Source: Fallopia convolvulus (taxonomy: Eukaryota > Streptophyta > Magnoliopsida > Caryophyllales > Polygonaceae). Taken from it: a DNA stretch of 64,000 bases. Each line of letters opens with the position of its first letter. Position 1 is the first letter of the stretch. A model generated the notes under the pieces. That model did not search any database, was not told the DNA's origin, and saw nothing but the letters and a program-made list of their open reading frames with translations. Where the stretch lies: positions 72,487,224-72,551,223 of the forward strand of contig OZ024719.1 in assembly GCA_964016875.1 (NCBI GenBank), given 5' to 3'. The position numbers and the translations under genes are program-made. This document shows positions 10,501-21,259 of this stretch, piece by piece.

Positions 10501-11293
10501 TGAAAAATCCAACCTCCATTCACATCCTATCAATAAGCTCACTTGTGGCCCTCAATTTTCAGGTTCAATTCATTGTGGATTTCTTATTATTAAATATCTA
10601 CTGTCCTGTTTTAACCAGTTTTTTAAAACTTGATAGGTAATAAAACTAACAAAACAGTTGCTGGTCATCTTCCAAAGAAGCAAGGCATGACAATAACAAG
10701 GAAGCCATTTTCGCCGGTTTCTCCATCAGTTCCACAGAAGATTTCACAAGAACAACAAAGGGTCATATCATCCCTCAGCCGAACTCCACCACAAAAGGCG
10801 CCTTGCGCAAATACGACACCCACAAGCACACCACAATCCAAACCCAAATGTGCTGATCTGGGTCATGTGAATACAACCCCAGAGAAGACGCGTTCTCCGG
10901 TGGTCCCTGCAACTCCGTTTTCGCTCTTTTCCCCAATGAAGACGATCACGACACCTGGCACTCCGAGTTCATCATTGCTCTCTGCAGGGTGCAAAGCTGC
11001 TGGTGAGCATGTGGAGTATTCGTTTGAGGAGCTCAGAGCTGGATTCGTTATGCATCAAAGGTAAGTTTGCAAATAGTAGTGTTTGACATAGAGGAGGATA
11101 AAGAGATGAGAATTACGTAGTATTTCGATAACTTTTTAGTGGTTAAAAATTGATAGTTATGTACTTATGTGTTTTTTTACTTAAAACATGTCAATGTCTT
11201 AATGCTTAGAAAAGCTTGCTAATGAGTCCTTCCCATTAGATTCAGTATTTATATTAGTGGTTGATAATGCGCAGAATAAGCAAGGATAAATAG
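7566..11293 (+). CDS. MAP65-3: MAP65-3-like microtubule-bundling protein (PRC1/Ase1 family)
   Basis: Exons: 7566-7637, 7850-8056, 8159-8410, 8485-8694, 8776-8931, 9017-9176, 9554-9705, 9798-9885, 10004-10077, 10178-10252, 10331-10562, 10637-11060 and a probable last exon 11275-11293. All phases agree, giving about 706 residues, the length of MAP65-3. Key blocks: EIWDEVGETDES, YRRKVDHAYQCRAQLRQAI, SDRLKKIMDHLNTL, RRSELEEICRKSH, and the strongly conserved microtubule-binding stretch [20 protein letters not shown]. The tail is Ser/Thr-Pro-rich (kinase-site-like) and ends EYSFEELRAGFVMHQR, a MAP65-3-type ending. The protein cross-links antiparallel microtubules in the phragmoplast midzone during cytokinesis. 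If the perfect donor AAAG|GTAAGT at 11061 is not used, translation stops at 11064 after Arg; if spliced to 11275, five more residues follow. Exon 4 starts at 8485 (SDRLKK), not at the later AG. Confidence 0.93.
11066..11200. repeat. dispersed repeat copy 1 (in the MAP65 last intron)
   Basis: About 130 bp (GTGTTTGACATAGAGGAGGA ... ACATGTCAATGTCTT) recur at 16535-16680 and, in part, at 33030-33110. No coding content. It lies in the inferred last intron of MAP65. The rest of 11294-11743 shows nothing recognisable. Confidence 0.7.
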
Positions 11294-11743
11294 AAGCTCA
11301 GCCAGATCAGCATTCGAATGTGATTCAATAGCTATTTTTTTTTAAATCACAGACTTACAATGTCAAGCTCAAGAGCTTTAGAGATGTCACGCGAAACTTT
11401 AGCGATCAGTATTTGATTCTTTATCTTTCATGTGATGGCATTAGGTTTTGGATATATGTTTGTTATATGACTTGCATGAAATCTTTGAACAATCATTAAT
11501 GCATAAAACAGATCATTCGATCATTCTGTAAATTCAGTAGTATAGTTGATTTTGTGATCAATTTGCTGCCTCTCATGCACCCTCAATCTTAGCATGCAAG
11601 GGTTGAGCTTGTTGTATAGATATTATACATGCATAAGCTCGAATGCTTGTAAAAATTGATTGCATGAGAATATAAATAACAATCTAGGATGTCTAATTGC
11701 ATAACATCATAAAGAGAAATCTCCCAACAAATGCAACACATGA

Positions 11744-13670
11744 TCAACTCCTATACTCTCGTTTAACGAAGGAAGCGGGAGGAGAAAACAAGTCCGAGTA
11801 CGAATGACCTTCTGGATCCGAAAGCTTGGTGAAACTCCGACTTCCAAGGTGGAACACTACATGTTTGTACTCTATGTCATCTCGAACACATCTACAACCG
11901 GCTTTAGGGAAGTCGGGTAAGAAAACACAGTTTCCTTCCCGCCAAGGATGAGGAAGAAGTCGAGCCGAGATTGAGAAAGAGCAGTTGTGAGTGATGAAGA
12001 AAACCCTATCCCCCAAATCCTCTACTCGCTCACTCACTATCCCACTACAACTAGCCTATCGATTTCGCAAACAAAGGGATTATCCCTCCGGTCGTAGGAT
12101 ATCCAAACCACGTATAAATCTCCATCTGATACCACGAATCGACACCTAGTTGTCCACACCCCTGCCCTGGTATATTCCCTGCCCTTCTCCGTCGCTTGAA
12201 CCAGCTGCAAATTTGTGTGGTGAAGAACGTAGATATGGCCTCCTACATTATCAACAACAAAGATCCGTCCTTTGAATTTCACAAAGTCGTCAAGGATGCG
12301 CGTCGGGCCTTGAGTAGCGTCGAAGCTGCCGCCGCTGCCTAAGTCAAGCCTAAATGCAAGGGCTCCACCGCATGGATATTCTAAGCACACCAATTGGCTA
12401 CAACCAGATCCTCCTCCTGAACCTGATATTAAAACATGTTATCTTATAGGATTGGTTGTTACAAGGAACAAATATGGGATGTACATATGTTAAGACGTGA
12501 GATGTACATATTTTAACACGCCTCGGCCTCGCAAGTGTAATCGGAGATACTGAACGTGATGGGTAGGGTTGTCAATGGGTCGGGTTATGGGTGGGTGGAG
12601 CACTTCCCCACCCGACCCGTAAATTAAAAGCTCCCACCCGATCCACCCGTCACCCGTGAAATGTTATACCCATCACCCAAACCACTCGTCACTCGTTGAT
12701 TGCCATACATAAACTAATTTTTTTCTCCATAATCCATACATAAACAAAAACAAACCCCATAAACAATAAATATCAAAAATATCAAAATGGAGTCAAAGAT
12801 GGGTTACAAATGACCTTATTTATCAAAGGTTCGAAATGAGTTATATGGGTGACTTCAAAAGCTTAAACATATTATAAATTATGGACTGAAATGGGTTATA
12901 TGGGTGGTTTGGATGAAACGAGTGATGGGTCGGTTGATGGGTTGGGTTATTGGGTCGGGTTATTTGGTCATAAAATCTAACCCTTACCCGACCCGTAACC
13001 CTTTTCGCCCGTCACCCGAACCGCCCGTCACCCGCTTTGATTGGGTTTTCACCCGTTTATTTTGGGTGGGTTAAGCGGATAAGTCGATCACCCGTGAATA
13101 ATTGACAACCCTTCCTACTAGCTTCTAGTTGCATAGACAACTTCTCTTATACAAAAGTCTTAACTTCTCTTATACAAAAGTCTTTACCTGATCCGCGTAC
13201 GAAAACCACTTTACTTGTAAATTCAACACAATGACACATCCTACAGAGTAAGTTGCGGGCGTAAGACCTGGCGACGGGGGTTTGAGTGGCGGCGATCCAG
13301 CCGGGCTCCAAGTCGAGCCCGGCGTGGCCAATCATCTCCTCGTACGTAAGCGCGTGACGGAGGACGAACTTTCCGTGGTCGGGTTCTTGTAAGGACACGA
13401 GCCAAGCCTCGGAAGGATCGGAGCGGGGCCAGACGAGGTAAACGGCGCTGGCGTTAATCATGGGATGGTAGGCGCTAATCATGGATGGTTGGGAGGGTAG
13501 GGTTTAATAGAGAATGGGACTATACGAGGAAACAAAGGGGAGAGTTTATTAGGCGGCGGGAGAGGGGTGGAGGATCGCCATGATCGGCAGACGGACCGAA
13601 ATTCAACGATTTCGCTAGGGTTTTGGAGGCCGCCACTTGACGGAATCCATCGTAAAGGCTTGGATTTCAA
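11744..13670 (-). pseudogene. F-box/DUF295 (SKIP23-like) pseudogene interrupted by a MITE
   Basis: Minus-strand pieces in order: a partial F-box with IVEFRSVCRSWRSSTP (about 13630-13490); a DUF295-like block with AWLVSLQEPDHGKFVL and EFTSKVVFVRG (13482-13147); a beta-propeller-like block with VKFKGRIFVVDNVGGHIYVL and LYVVWISYD (12410-12037); and the closing block VEDLGDRVFFITHNCSFSIS ... HVVFHLGSRSFTKL (12037-11744). Intact relatives adapt SCF ubiquitin ligases, with the DUF295/KIB propeller as the substrate or kinase-binding part. Here the F-box start (LPxDLL region) is missing, a TGA ends the first block, the last two blocks are in different frames, and a 548-bp MITE separates the second and third. 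The gene is therefore dead or at most yields fragments. Confidence 0.8.
12565..13112. mobile_element. MITE with perfect 12-bp terminal inverted repeats
   Basis: The left end AGGGTTGTCAAT and right end ATTGACAACCCT are exact inverse complements. Inside, ACCCGACCCG/CACCCGTCACCCG and GGGTCGGGTTAT stretches are themselves inverted. It encodes nothing. No clear 8-bp target duplication survives. Its position splits the F-box pseudogene. Confidence 0.75.
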
Positions 13671-14317
13671 ATTTCAATCAGATTTTATGTCTATGTGAAT
13701 GTATATATATATGGTATATAGGAGTGAAGGAAGGAGATCAATTATTATCGTTTATTAAAAAAAAAATTTTTACTAAAATGCATAATAATTAGATGATAAT
13801 ATAAAGTTTACTAAAATACATAATAATTAGATGATAATCTAAAATTTACTGTATTAAAAATTATAGATAGAACAAATTAAATTAAACTACTATATATAAT
13901 TAGAGTTCGAACAAACTCCTGTACGTATATAAAAGATTGCTATACTAACTTTATGGATAAATTCAGTGAGATTTTCACGATTCAAATTTAAATTAAGAAA
14001 TCATGGAGCTAACTAGTGTTATTTCGAAATAATTTTATTTCTAATTTATTATTTAATTATTTATTCGGAATAAATTTTTACAATTGAATCATAACCGGCC
14101 AAAGTCAACATTTTCAATCTCTGTTGGCTTGTAGTGCTGGGCACATTGGTCAACATAGTATGTAGTTGTCGTACGAATGTCGTTTGACTCGTGTCGGCTG
14201 TCCAATTACGGAACCGGTCCCCGTTTCATAGGAATCATAACCGGTCAACCTAGTTTCGGTCCGATTTCGGTTTTGGCCGGTTCCATCTGATTCCCAAACC
14301 GGGCAATATATATATTA

Positions 14318-15060
14318 GGGTGTCAATCGGGCGGATCGGGTCGAGTTTGCGCCGGGTCAATTCAATTTCGGGTAAGTTCGAATTCGGGTCAAATTCGGAT
14401 ATTTTGAAAACCGGGTCAAATTGGGTTGGATCATTTCGGGCCGGGTGCTCAATTAATCGGGCAAAGTCGGGTTTCAGGTCAATTTCGGTTGGGTCATTCA
14501 GTTTCCGGTCCAACTTGATTTCGGATAAGTTCGGCTTCGGGTTTAGTCGGATTTCGGGTGAGTCGGGTTTCAGATTTTCGGTGAATCGGATTTCGACTTT
14601 GACCGAATTTCGGGTTAATATGATTTCGAGTAAGCCGGATTTTGATTCAAACCATATGTCGAATGATTATTTTTTGTAGTTTAACTACTCTAGTGTCTAA
14701 ATATTTAATGTAACATTTAATTTAAACATAATTATAATAAATATTCATTATTATTAATATTTTAAAACATAATGTAATTTTCGGATGGTTTCGGGTCGGG
14801 TAGCTTCGGATATTCGGATGGTTTCGGGTTGGGTAACTTCGGATTTTCAGATGACTTCGGGTCGGGTAGCATCGGATATCAGGTTGCATCAGGCTAGTCC
14901 ATTCAAGTATAATCGATTTTGGGTTAATCTCGAGTTCGGGTTTTTCCGAATTCGGGTCAAATCAGTTCGGATCAAACATGTCTCGGGTATAAAACTTTTT
15001 ATTGTTTTTCTCGGGTCGGGTTCGGAGTCGCGCGCGTTTTTCGGGTCGGGTCAAGTTTTA
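14318..15060. repeat. GGGTCGGGT/TTCGGGT-rich element-like repeat
   Basis: Starts TTAGGGTGTCAATCGGGC and continues with imperfect tandem units such as CGGATGGTTTCGGGT (14783-14890, three times), ending about GGTCAAGTTTTAACA. The start matches the hAT-like family of this window, but the far end is not a clear inverted copy. The flanks 13671-14317 are AT-rich with nothing recognisable. Confidence 0.45.
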
Positions 15061-15400
15061 ACAATACAAAATAGACTTGTTGGGTAACCACTAAAACCGC
15101 GACCGGTTCCAATGCCTTTTTCTTTAAAAAATAGTCGGCTCCACGGTTCTTGAGATAGGAGAACCGTGACTCGAATCGTGATTGGAACTGAACTGGTTGT
15201 TGCGATTCCAATCCTAGCCGATTCTGAACCAAACAATTTTTTGGTTTTACCAAACCGGACCCATGTCTAGGCTTCATCCTTCTTTTTAAATAATTAATAT
15301 AATCCATAAAACATTAAAATTTTGAGGATCCCACACTTGACATCAAAATATTAATGTAAGTATGCAAGTATTTCCTCCTACTTCATAGCAACATTATCTC

Positions 15401-15405
<5 letters not shown>

Positions 15406-15440
<35 letters not shown>
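15406..15440. repeat. (CT)n microsatellite
   Basis: An uninterrupted run of about 17 CT units, 85 bp before the start codon of the broken small-peptide gene. CT/GA runs are common in plant 5' leaders and promoters. Confidence 0.95.
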
Positions 15441-15445
<5 letters not shown>

Positions 15446-15524
15446 AACTAGTTAAAATTATTTACATCCAAAACCTTTTCTAATAAATAATTTCATTTTT
15501 CCCCTTCAAATTTAAGATCGAGAC

Positions 15525-15758
15525 ATGGACAACCCACAAAAGAAAGTCGTTATAGTCATTCTCTTATTCCTCGGCTTTTGCTTTCTTTGCGCCACTTCCC
15601 AGTCGTCACTATCTCCATCTCCTTTGACGTCGTCTCCTACCCTATGAAAAATCATGAACATTTTTCTCAAAACGTTCGTGGTGATGGGCTTCATTACAAC
15701 AATTATTTTTACTATTACACTCTTTACAACTCCATTCGTGATGCCTCGTTCAAACTAA
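15525..15758 (+). pseudogene. small secreted Ser-Pro-rich peptide, paralogue of the gene at 19439, with in-frame TGA
   Basis: 78 codons in one frame. The N-terminus KKVVIVILLFLGFCFLCATS is a signal peptide, followed by SPSPLTSSP, then TGA at 15645-15647 (codon 41). The same frame goes on through a hydrophobic segment to TPFVMPRSN and TAA. The copy at 19439 shares the signal (VVIVLFLGFCFALCATSQ), the SP dipeptides and the ending APFVMPRGD, so the stop is a point nonsense mutation within an otherwise collinear frame. The sequence before the ATG (TTTAAGATCGAGACATGGAC) also matches. Translation would give a 40-residue secreted peptide without its C-terminal hydrophobic segment. Family unknown. 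Read-through is possible but unsupported. Confidence 0.65.
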
Positions 15759-16021
15759 GTTGGGTAAAAAATTCCCCAACTTTCTTCGTAATACATGCCT
15801 CATTAAGAGTTCAGACCGGCTAAGAGAATAAATTAGCTATTATTATTGTGCTACTATTTATTTATTTTTACTTGTAGTAATAAAAGTGAGACTACTAGAA
15901 AAACAGGTTCCTATCCCCAGGGTACTTAATATGCTTATGTATATATGAAGACACTACACATCTACTAATTCAATGTCCTCATGCCCAAAAAATAGTAAGG
16001 AAAATAAACAATAAAACAGAT

Positions 16022-16270
16022 TTGGTCTTGCGTAACTATAATGCAAGCAATAAAGTTGCGCCGGTTATACTAAACGACCTATACCAAAGATTGAGAAAAA
16101 CAGATTTTCAAGACCTTGTAATCTCGTGGTGGTGCATTTGGTATCAAAAAAACAAACTCGTTTCTCAACAAACCTCGGATGACTTCATTCAGAACCTTGA
16201 ACAACATGTTAAAAACCAAATTAATGGATCGATTAATTGTACTAATTACATTTTAATGTCAATCGTCTAG
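16022..16270 (+). pseudogene. LINE-type reverse-transcriptase C-terminal fragment
   Basis: The frame contains LRKTDFQDLVISWWCIWYQK NKLV, resembling the W-x-IW-x(2)-RN-K motif found after the RT domain near the zinc-binding region of plant L1-type LINE ORF2. About 80 residues, with no start of its own. Fragment only; nothing else of the LINE is recognisable nearby. Confidence 0.35.
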
Positions 16271-16499
16271 ATGAGCCGCAGAATAAGGACTTCACATTCT
16301 ATATTACTTTAAAAAGAGAGAGAATGAATGGATCGAAATGGTCACCAATTATTGCCATTAATATGATATTATTATGCTTAGTTTCATAACTATTGTGCTT
16401 AATTTGGATATGGGAAGTGAAACACATCGATTACATATACAGTCCCAAATTGATACAATTGTAATCAAGTCGATTCACTTGATTTGTTATGCATCAAGG

Positions 16500-16680
16500 G
16501 TAAAAAATGTGTCCTAGCCTTAGCTTTGATTATATGTTTGCAAAATAGTAATTGACATAGACAAGGAGGAAGAGATGAGGATTACGTCATTACGTAGTAT
16601 TTTTGATAACTTTTAGTGGTTAAATTGATAGTTATGTACTTATGTGTTTTACTTAACGGACGAAACATGTCAATGTCTAA
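16500..16680. repeat. dispersed repeat copy 2
   Basis: Matches 11066-11200 from ATTGACATAGACAAGGAGGA to ACATGTCAATGTCTA. Its upstream part (AAAAATGTGTCCTAG...GATTATATGTTTGC) matches 33030-33060. Confidence 0.7.
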
Positions 16681-17330
16681 CATCACCATTTTTAAGAGTG
16701 GTTTGGTGCAATAATATTCTTTATGGGTAGTTTTACGAAAAGTACACTAATTTACGGGTAGTTTTGTAAAATTTACCCTAAAAAGTCCTTCTCATTTTTT
16801 GCCAGCTGCGTTTTTATAAAATTACAAAAATAAACCCTAAAGTTTCACTCGGTCACTCCCCCTTTCCCGACTCAAACCAGCTCGTCTTCGTCTCCGTCTC
16901 CCTCCCCGTCTCCATGTCCGTCAAACAAAATTTTAAACAAAATTACATTATATTGAGACAAAATATATTATAATGTAAAATTGTATTATAAAGAGTGTAA
17001 TAAAAAAGGCACTATTTTTGTCACTTTACTTATAATTCATAACTACATTTTCAATAATTTGAATACTTGTGTTTAATTTTGCGGGTGAATCGCTGAATTA
17101 GTGAACAGGTTAGGTTTATTTCACCATTTTTCTCTCTTAAAAAAAGTTGTGTTTAATTTGGTGGGTGAGAAAATGCTGAATTAGTTATAGTAAATTGGTG
17201 GGATTAGGTTTATTTCTTTATTTCACTATTTCTCCCCTATGCTACCTGTGTTTAATTTACTGAATTAGTGAAAATAGTGAGAGGATTAGGTTTAATTATT
17301 ATATTATTTCATTAATTTACCGAATCGCAA
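16681..17330 (+). repeat. promoter/5'UTR-like duplicated segment, copy A
   Basis: Holds ATCACCATTTTTAAGAGTGG, CTCATTTTTTGCCAGCTGCG, then CCCGACTCAAACCAGCTCGTC (C-rich), then GGGTGAATCGCTGAATTAGT and repeated GGATTAGGTTTA. It is followed by related copies at 17653 and 18585. It reads like the promoter, leader and first intron of a gene duplicated without its coding part. Confidence 0.7.
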
Positions 17331-17652
17331 ATCCAATACGAAAAGTTTAGGGTTGATACCCAAAATTTTAAAAGCTATAGAAGGCTTAATGCTAAATTGT
17401 CGTAACCCACCGTGCTTGAATCGACCGGGTTTCGAGTCAATTTCTGATCAACAAGGTTCGATTTCGAGTTGAGTCGGATTGTTGGGTTCGTCAAGTTTTA
17501 AAAGCTATAGAAGCACAATGCTAAGATTTTTTTTTGAATGAAGGGGTAATTCATTCATGTATAAGATTAATTACAATGATAAATTTCATTGTTATTTAAC
17601 ACTAGTGAGGAGGAGGAATAGGTTTGTTAGTCTGTTGGGTGGTTGATTGTTA

Positions 17653-17880
17653 ACATCACCATTTTATGAGTGGTTTATGGGTAGTTTTATGAAAAATGCA
17701 CTAATTTGCGGGTAATTTTGTAAAATTTACCGTAAAAAGCCCTTCTCATTTTTTGCCAGCTGCGTTTTATAAAATTAAAAAAAAAAACTAAAGCTTCACT
17801 CCCCCTTTTCCCGACTCAAGCCAGCTCGTCGCTGTCGTTCTCCTCGGTCCGGCGCCGCTCAGCCTAGCTACATGCAGTGG
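17653..17880 (+). repeat. promoter/5'UTR-like duplicated segment, copy B
   Basis: Same order of blocks as copy A: ATCACCATTTTATGAGTGGT, TTGCCAGCTGCG, CCCGACTCAAGCCAGCTCGTC, then GGTCCGGCGCCGCTCAGCC. It breaks off at about 17880. The following 17881-18580 contains CGGACCTCGGACA and ATCGATGTATATATAAAA short repeats and AT-rich DNA without genes. Confidence 0.7.
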
Positions 17881-18584
17881 TGGAGCCACAATCATATAAA
17901 AGGGGGAGTGAACCTCGGACAATAGACCTTGAATATCGGACCTCGGACAGTAAACCCTGAATATCGGACCTCGGACAAATCAAGCTAGTTTGAATATCGA
18001 TGTATATATAAAAGCATTGGACCTCGAACAATTTAAACTAATTTAAATATCGATGTATATATAAAAATATTGGATCTCGAACAAATCAAGCTAGTTTAAA
18101 TATCGATATATGAAGTACACACATATGTTAATGTCTAAGATAGTTTAACATCAAGATATGTACAAATTAATTTCTAAGATAGTTTAATACTATAAAAAAA
18201 CGCATATTAAAGCTAACAAAATTCAATGGTTTTAGTTCCAGTCATCTAAATTTTCCAACACTTACAAAAAATTTAATTCACTAATTAATTATTGTTCAGA
18301 AACATGAAATAAAATCAACTAAAACATATTATACTGCTAACAAAAATCAAATGTCAGAAACTATTTGGGGCTAATTAAAATATAACATTTTAATCAGAAA
18401 GTATCAATAGAAAAACTCCAATTTCCCAAAGTGTAAAATCATAATTGCAGTGTAACAGGCCCAAAATAAGTAAATAAATTAAAATGCCCAATAAACATAA
18501 AACCAAGCAAGCTTTCTTCTCCACTTCTCGGTTCAAATCTTCCCCTCCCATGACTTCTCCAGACTCCAGCCTACTTCTTCTCGA

Positions 18585-19170
18585 TCACCATTTTATGAGT
18601 GGTTTATGTGTAGTTTTGTGAAAAGTGCACTAATTTGCGGGTAATTTTGTAAAATTTAGCCCTAAAAAGCCTTTCTCATTTTTTGCCACGTTTTATAAAA
18701 TCTAAAAAAATAAACCCTAAAGCTTCTTCACTCCCTCCTTTCCCGACTCAAGCCAGCTCTTCGTTCTCGTTCTCTCCGGTCCGGCGCCGGTAGCCAGTCG
18801 ACGCCGCTCAGCCGAGCTAAATGTACGTTAATTTTCTCACTTTTGCCTCATAATTCCTATCTACATTTTCAGTAATTTTCGAGTAATTATGTTTAATTTT
18901 GTGGGTGAACCACTGAATTAGTAAATATTAGAAGCTTTGGTTCATTTCATTTTCTTCATCATTTCCCCTTTGTTGCTTGGTGTTTAATTTTGTGGGTGAA
19001 AAAATACAAAATTAATTATAGTAAATTCGGTGGATTAGGTTTAGTTCGTTATTAATTTCACTATCTTGGCCTTTGTTGCTTGTGTTATTTTTTGGTAGAA
19101 TTTGTTGCTTGTGTTTAGTTTACTTAATTAGTGAAAAGAATTAGGTTTAATTATTTCATTAGGTGGATAA
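18585..19170 (+). repeat. promoter/5'UTR-like duplicated segment, copy C
   Basis: Closest to copy B at the start and to copy A at the end (GGGTGAACCACTGAATTAGT, GGATTAGGTTTA). It lies 270 bp before the intact small-peptide gene, so it could be its real upstream region. A fourth, partial relative lies at 27080-27370 before the YSL gene. Confidence 0.7.
19072..19115. mobile_element. micro retro-insertion (14 bp between 15-bp direct repeats)
   Basis: TTTGTTGCTTGTGTT at 19072-19086 and 19101-19115 flank ATTTTTTGGTAGAA. Read on the minus strand the insert is TTCTACCAAAAAAT, like the extreme 3' end of a SINE/LINE. Confidence 0.6.
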
Positions 19171-19438
19171 GAAAAACTGAAAAAGGATTAAGGAGTAGGA
19201 GATCGAAGAGAAAAGTGGAAAAGAGTTCATTTATGATATATACTTATTACTCCATCCTTTCCATTTCAATTGCTATTTTTAGTTCTACAATTTAATTTGT
19301 TCACTAGTATTTGTTCTTTTATATACAGTACATAATAATATTATAATATACTTAACTCATTTTTTTACACATTTAACATCTTCCATAAATAAACATTATA
19401 ATTGTAGAGTCTCCATTCTCCTCTATTTGAAGATCGAC

Positions 19439-19684
19439 ATGGACGTCAAAACACAAAGAAAAGTAGTCATTGTCTTGTTCCTCGGCTTCTGCTTTGCATT
19501 ATGTGCCACTTCTCAGCCGCCCATCGGTAGGGCTTTTCCGTCTCCGTCTCCGTCTCCATCTCCATCTCCATCTCCGTCACCCTCCTTGGCTTTAAAAATA
19601 TTTGCAGTGATGGTCCGTATTATAGCAATTATTATGACTATTGCGCTAATTTCAGCTCCTTTTGTGATGCCTCGTGGAGACTAA
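19439..19684 (+). CDS. small secreted (SP)n peptide with C-terminal hydrophobic segment, unknown family
   Basis: 81 residues. Residues 8-26 (VVIVLFLGFCFALCATSQ region) form a signal peptide, with cleavage likely after ATSQ. The mature start PPIGRAF is followed by eight SP repeats (PSPSPSPSPSPSPSPS), the type of dipeptide that is hydroxylated and glycosylated in arabinogalactan peptides and extensins. The last ~28 residues hold the hydrophobic stretch IFAVMVRIIAIIMTIALISA, ending APFVMPRGD. That stretch is either a membrane helix or a GPI-type C-terminal signal, although the polar GD end is unusual for GPI. ATG at 19439 is chosen because it aligns with the paralogue at 15525. It is a single exon. 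I do not recognise the family; a cell-wall or membrane peptide is inferred only from the layout. Confidence 0.6.
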   Translation: MDVKTQRKVVIVLFLGFCFALCATSQPPIGRAFPSPSPSPSPSPSPSPSLALKIFAVMVRIIAIIMTIALISAPFVMPRGD

Positions 19685-20034
19685 TTAAGTGGGTAAATTA
19701 ATTGTCTATTTAGGTGAATGTTTAATTAGCTAGTTTAAATAGGACTGGCTCTACGTACTTGTAAATTGTCACGTAAATTTATTTAATTTTCACCGTACGT
19801 ACGTACCATATATATATTGGGATGACTTGGTGACAAAAGAAAGGAAGCTAATCTTTGCAATACTTCTAAGGTTGTTACAAAATGCTTTTTACTAAATATT
19901 TATTTGGTTAGTTATTTTGTTTAGTAGCTTATCTTTCTAAGGTTGTTACAAAACAATCTTATAATCACTCTTCTTCAGTTTTCCATCAAAATAACGATCC
20001 ATGGTCAGCACAAGTTTTATGCTTCCATGGTCAG

Positions 20035-20080
20035 CTAGCACAAGTTCTATTTTTTTTGGTAAACCTAGCACAAGTTCTAT
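20035..20080. mobile_element. micro retro-insertion (14 bp between 16-bp direct repeats)
   Basis: CTAGCACAAGTTCTAT at 20035-20050 and 20065-20080 flank TTTTTTTGGTAAAC. A further partial copy (CACAAGTTTTATGCTTCC) lies just upstream. The rest of 19685-20760 shows the peptide gene's 3' flank and nothing else recognised. Confidence 0.6.
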
Positions 20081-20762
20081 GCTTCCCTTGTTTATGTCAT
20101 TAGGAAGAAGCCGATCTTTTTTCTTCCCTTGTTTTAAATTTGACGATCATTTGTGCTAATTTTTATCTCCCTCGTGCCTATTCATTTGCGCTTATTCGAA
20201 GAAATATTTCCATTTGCATGGAAAGCATGTCGGGTAATTACAACAAAGAGAACTCGAACTTCAGTCTTCATGCATCGAGTTAAGTAGTTAAGCCTCCAAA
20301 AGTAATATCTAAAATCTCGGTTCAACTCTCGTAGGCAGTGTCCAAAAAGAAGACTCGAAGTTAAATATCTCTAAAATTATTATCCGTTTAGATTGAGTAC
20401 TATTGTTTTAGAAACTAAAATCCTATAAGGAAATAATAAACCCTATTTTAAAAAAAGTTAAATTGTCCTTTATGATAAAAAATAACAAAATCTTTCTATT
20501 TGAAGGGCCTTAATCTACGCTCTTAGAAAATTCGAATTACTATTGGGAGATGATTTTACATGATTTTTTGTGGATCATTCAACTCATATATATTCCTGGG
20601 GATGAACTCCGGACGGATCATATTTGGTTGAATTGGACCACAATTGGGCCAACAAAAAGATAGCAAGCCTATCCAACATCATCACTAGGAAAAATATGTT
20701 TATGAATTGCTCAGATAATATATATTTTTGGGCCATCCGAATAATTCGGGTTGAGTTGATTT

Positions 20763-20986
20763 AAGTTGTTCAACGAGTCAACTTGACAAGATGGTAACCC
20801 GGTTTACGGGTCATGGGTCGACCCACGACCCGTGACCCAGTTTACGAGTTAGTTGGATTAAGGGTTTTTTAGTTCGAGTCAACCCGTTTAACCCATTGAC
20901 CCGCTTAACTTTTTTTATTCCAACGACCCGACCCGTAAATGTCAAGGTGGATCAGGTTACGGGTCGTCGGTCATTTGAACAACCTT
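20763..20986. mobile_element. hAT-like MITE
   Basis: Ends AAGTTGTTCAAC... and ...TTTGAACAACCTT are imperfect inverted repeats. Inside are ACGGGTCATGGGTCGACCC and GACCCGACCCG arms. Flanks GTTGATTT (20755-20762) and GTTGAAAT (20987-20994) match at 6 of 8 bases, a worn 8-bp duplication. Confidence 0.6.
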
Positions 20987-21259
20987 GTTGAAATGGACGA
21001 ATTTAGACCTTTTTCACTTTGTAAAATATGGCCTGTTGAGCCTAAACAAAGTCCATACAAAGCGTACATTGTAACATATATTTGTTTTAGCTATAGCAAG
21101 ACAAACGTTTAACCAAGAGAAAAAGAGAGGGACACAAATGATCAAACTAAAAATTAATAATCAATCCATAATAAAGGAGTACGTACAAGATATATTGAGC
21201 ATGAACGCCCATCCAATTATTACAAACTAAAGTACCTAAAACTATAATAGGTTTCACTA

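Noticed and set aside
10630..11064. Separate intronless gene of 144 residues
   Set aside because: It is the penultimate exon of MAP65 with intron bases at its start; splice phases tie it to the gene.
14318..15060. GGGTCGGGT arrays as interstitial telomeric DNA
   Set aside because: The units are TCGGGTTTCGG and similar, not TTTAGGG, and are too irregular.
15645..15647. Possible selenocysteine decoding of the in-frame TGA
   Set aside because: Land plants lack the selenocysteine insertion machinery, so TGA is taken as a stop or a mutation.
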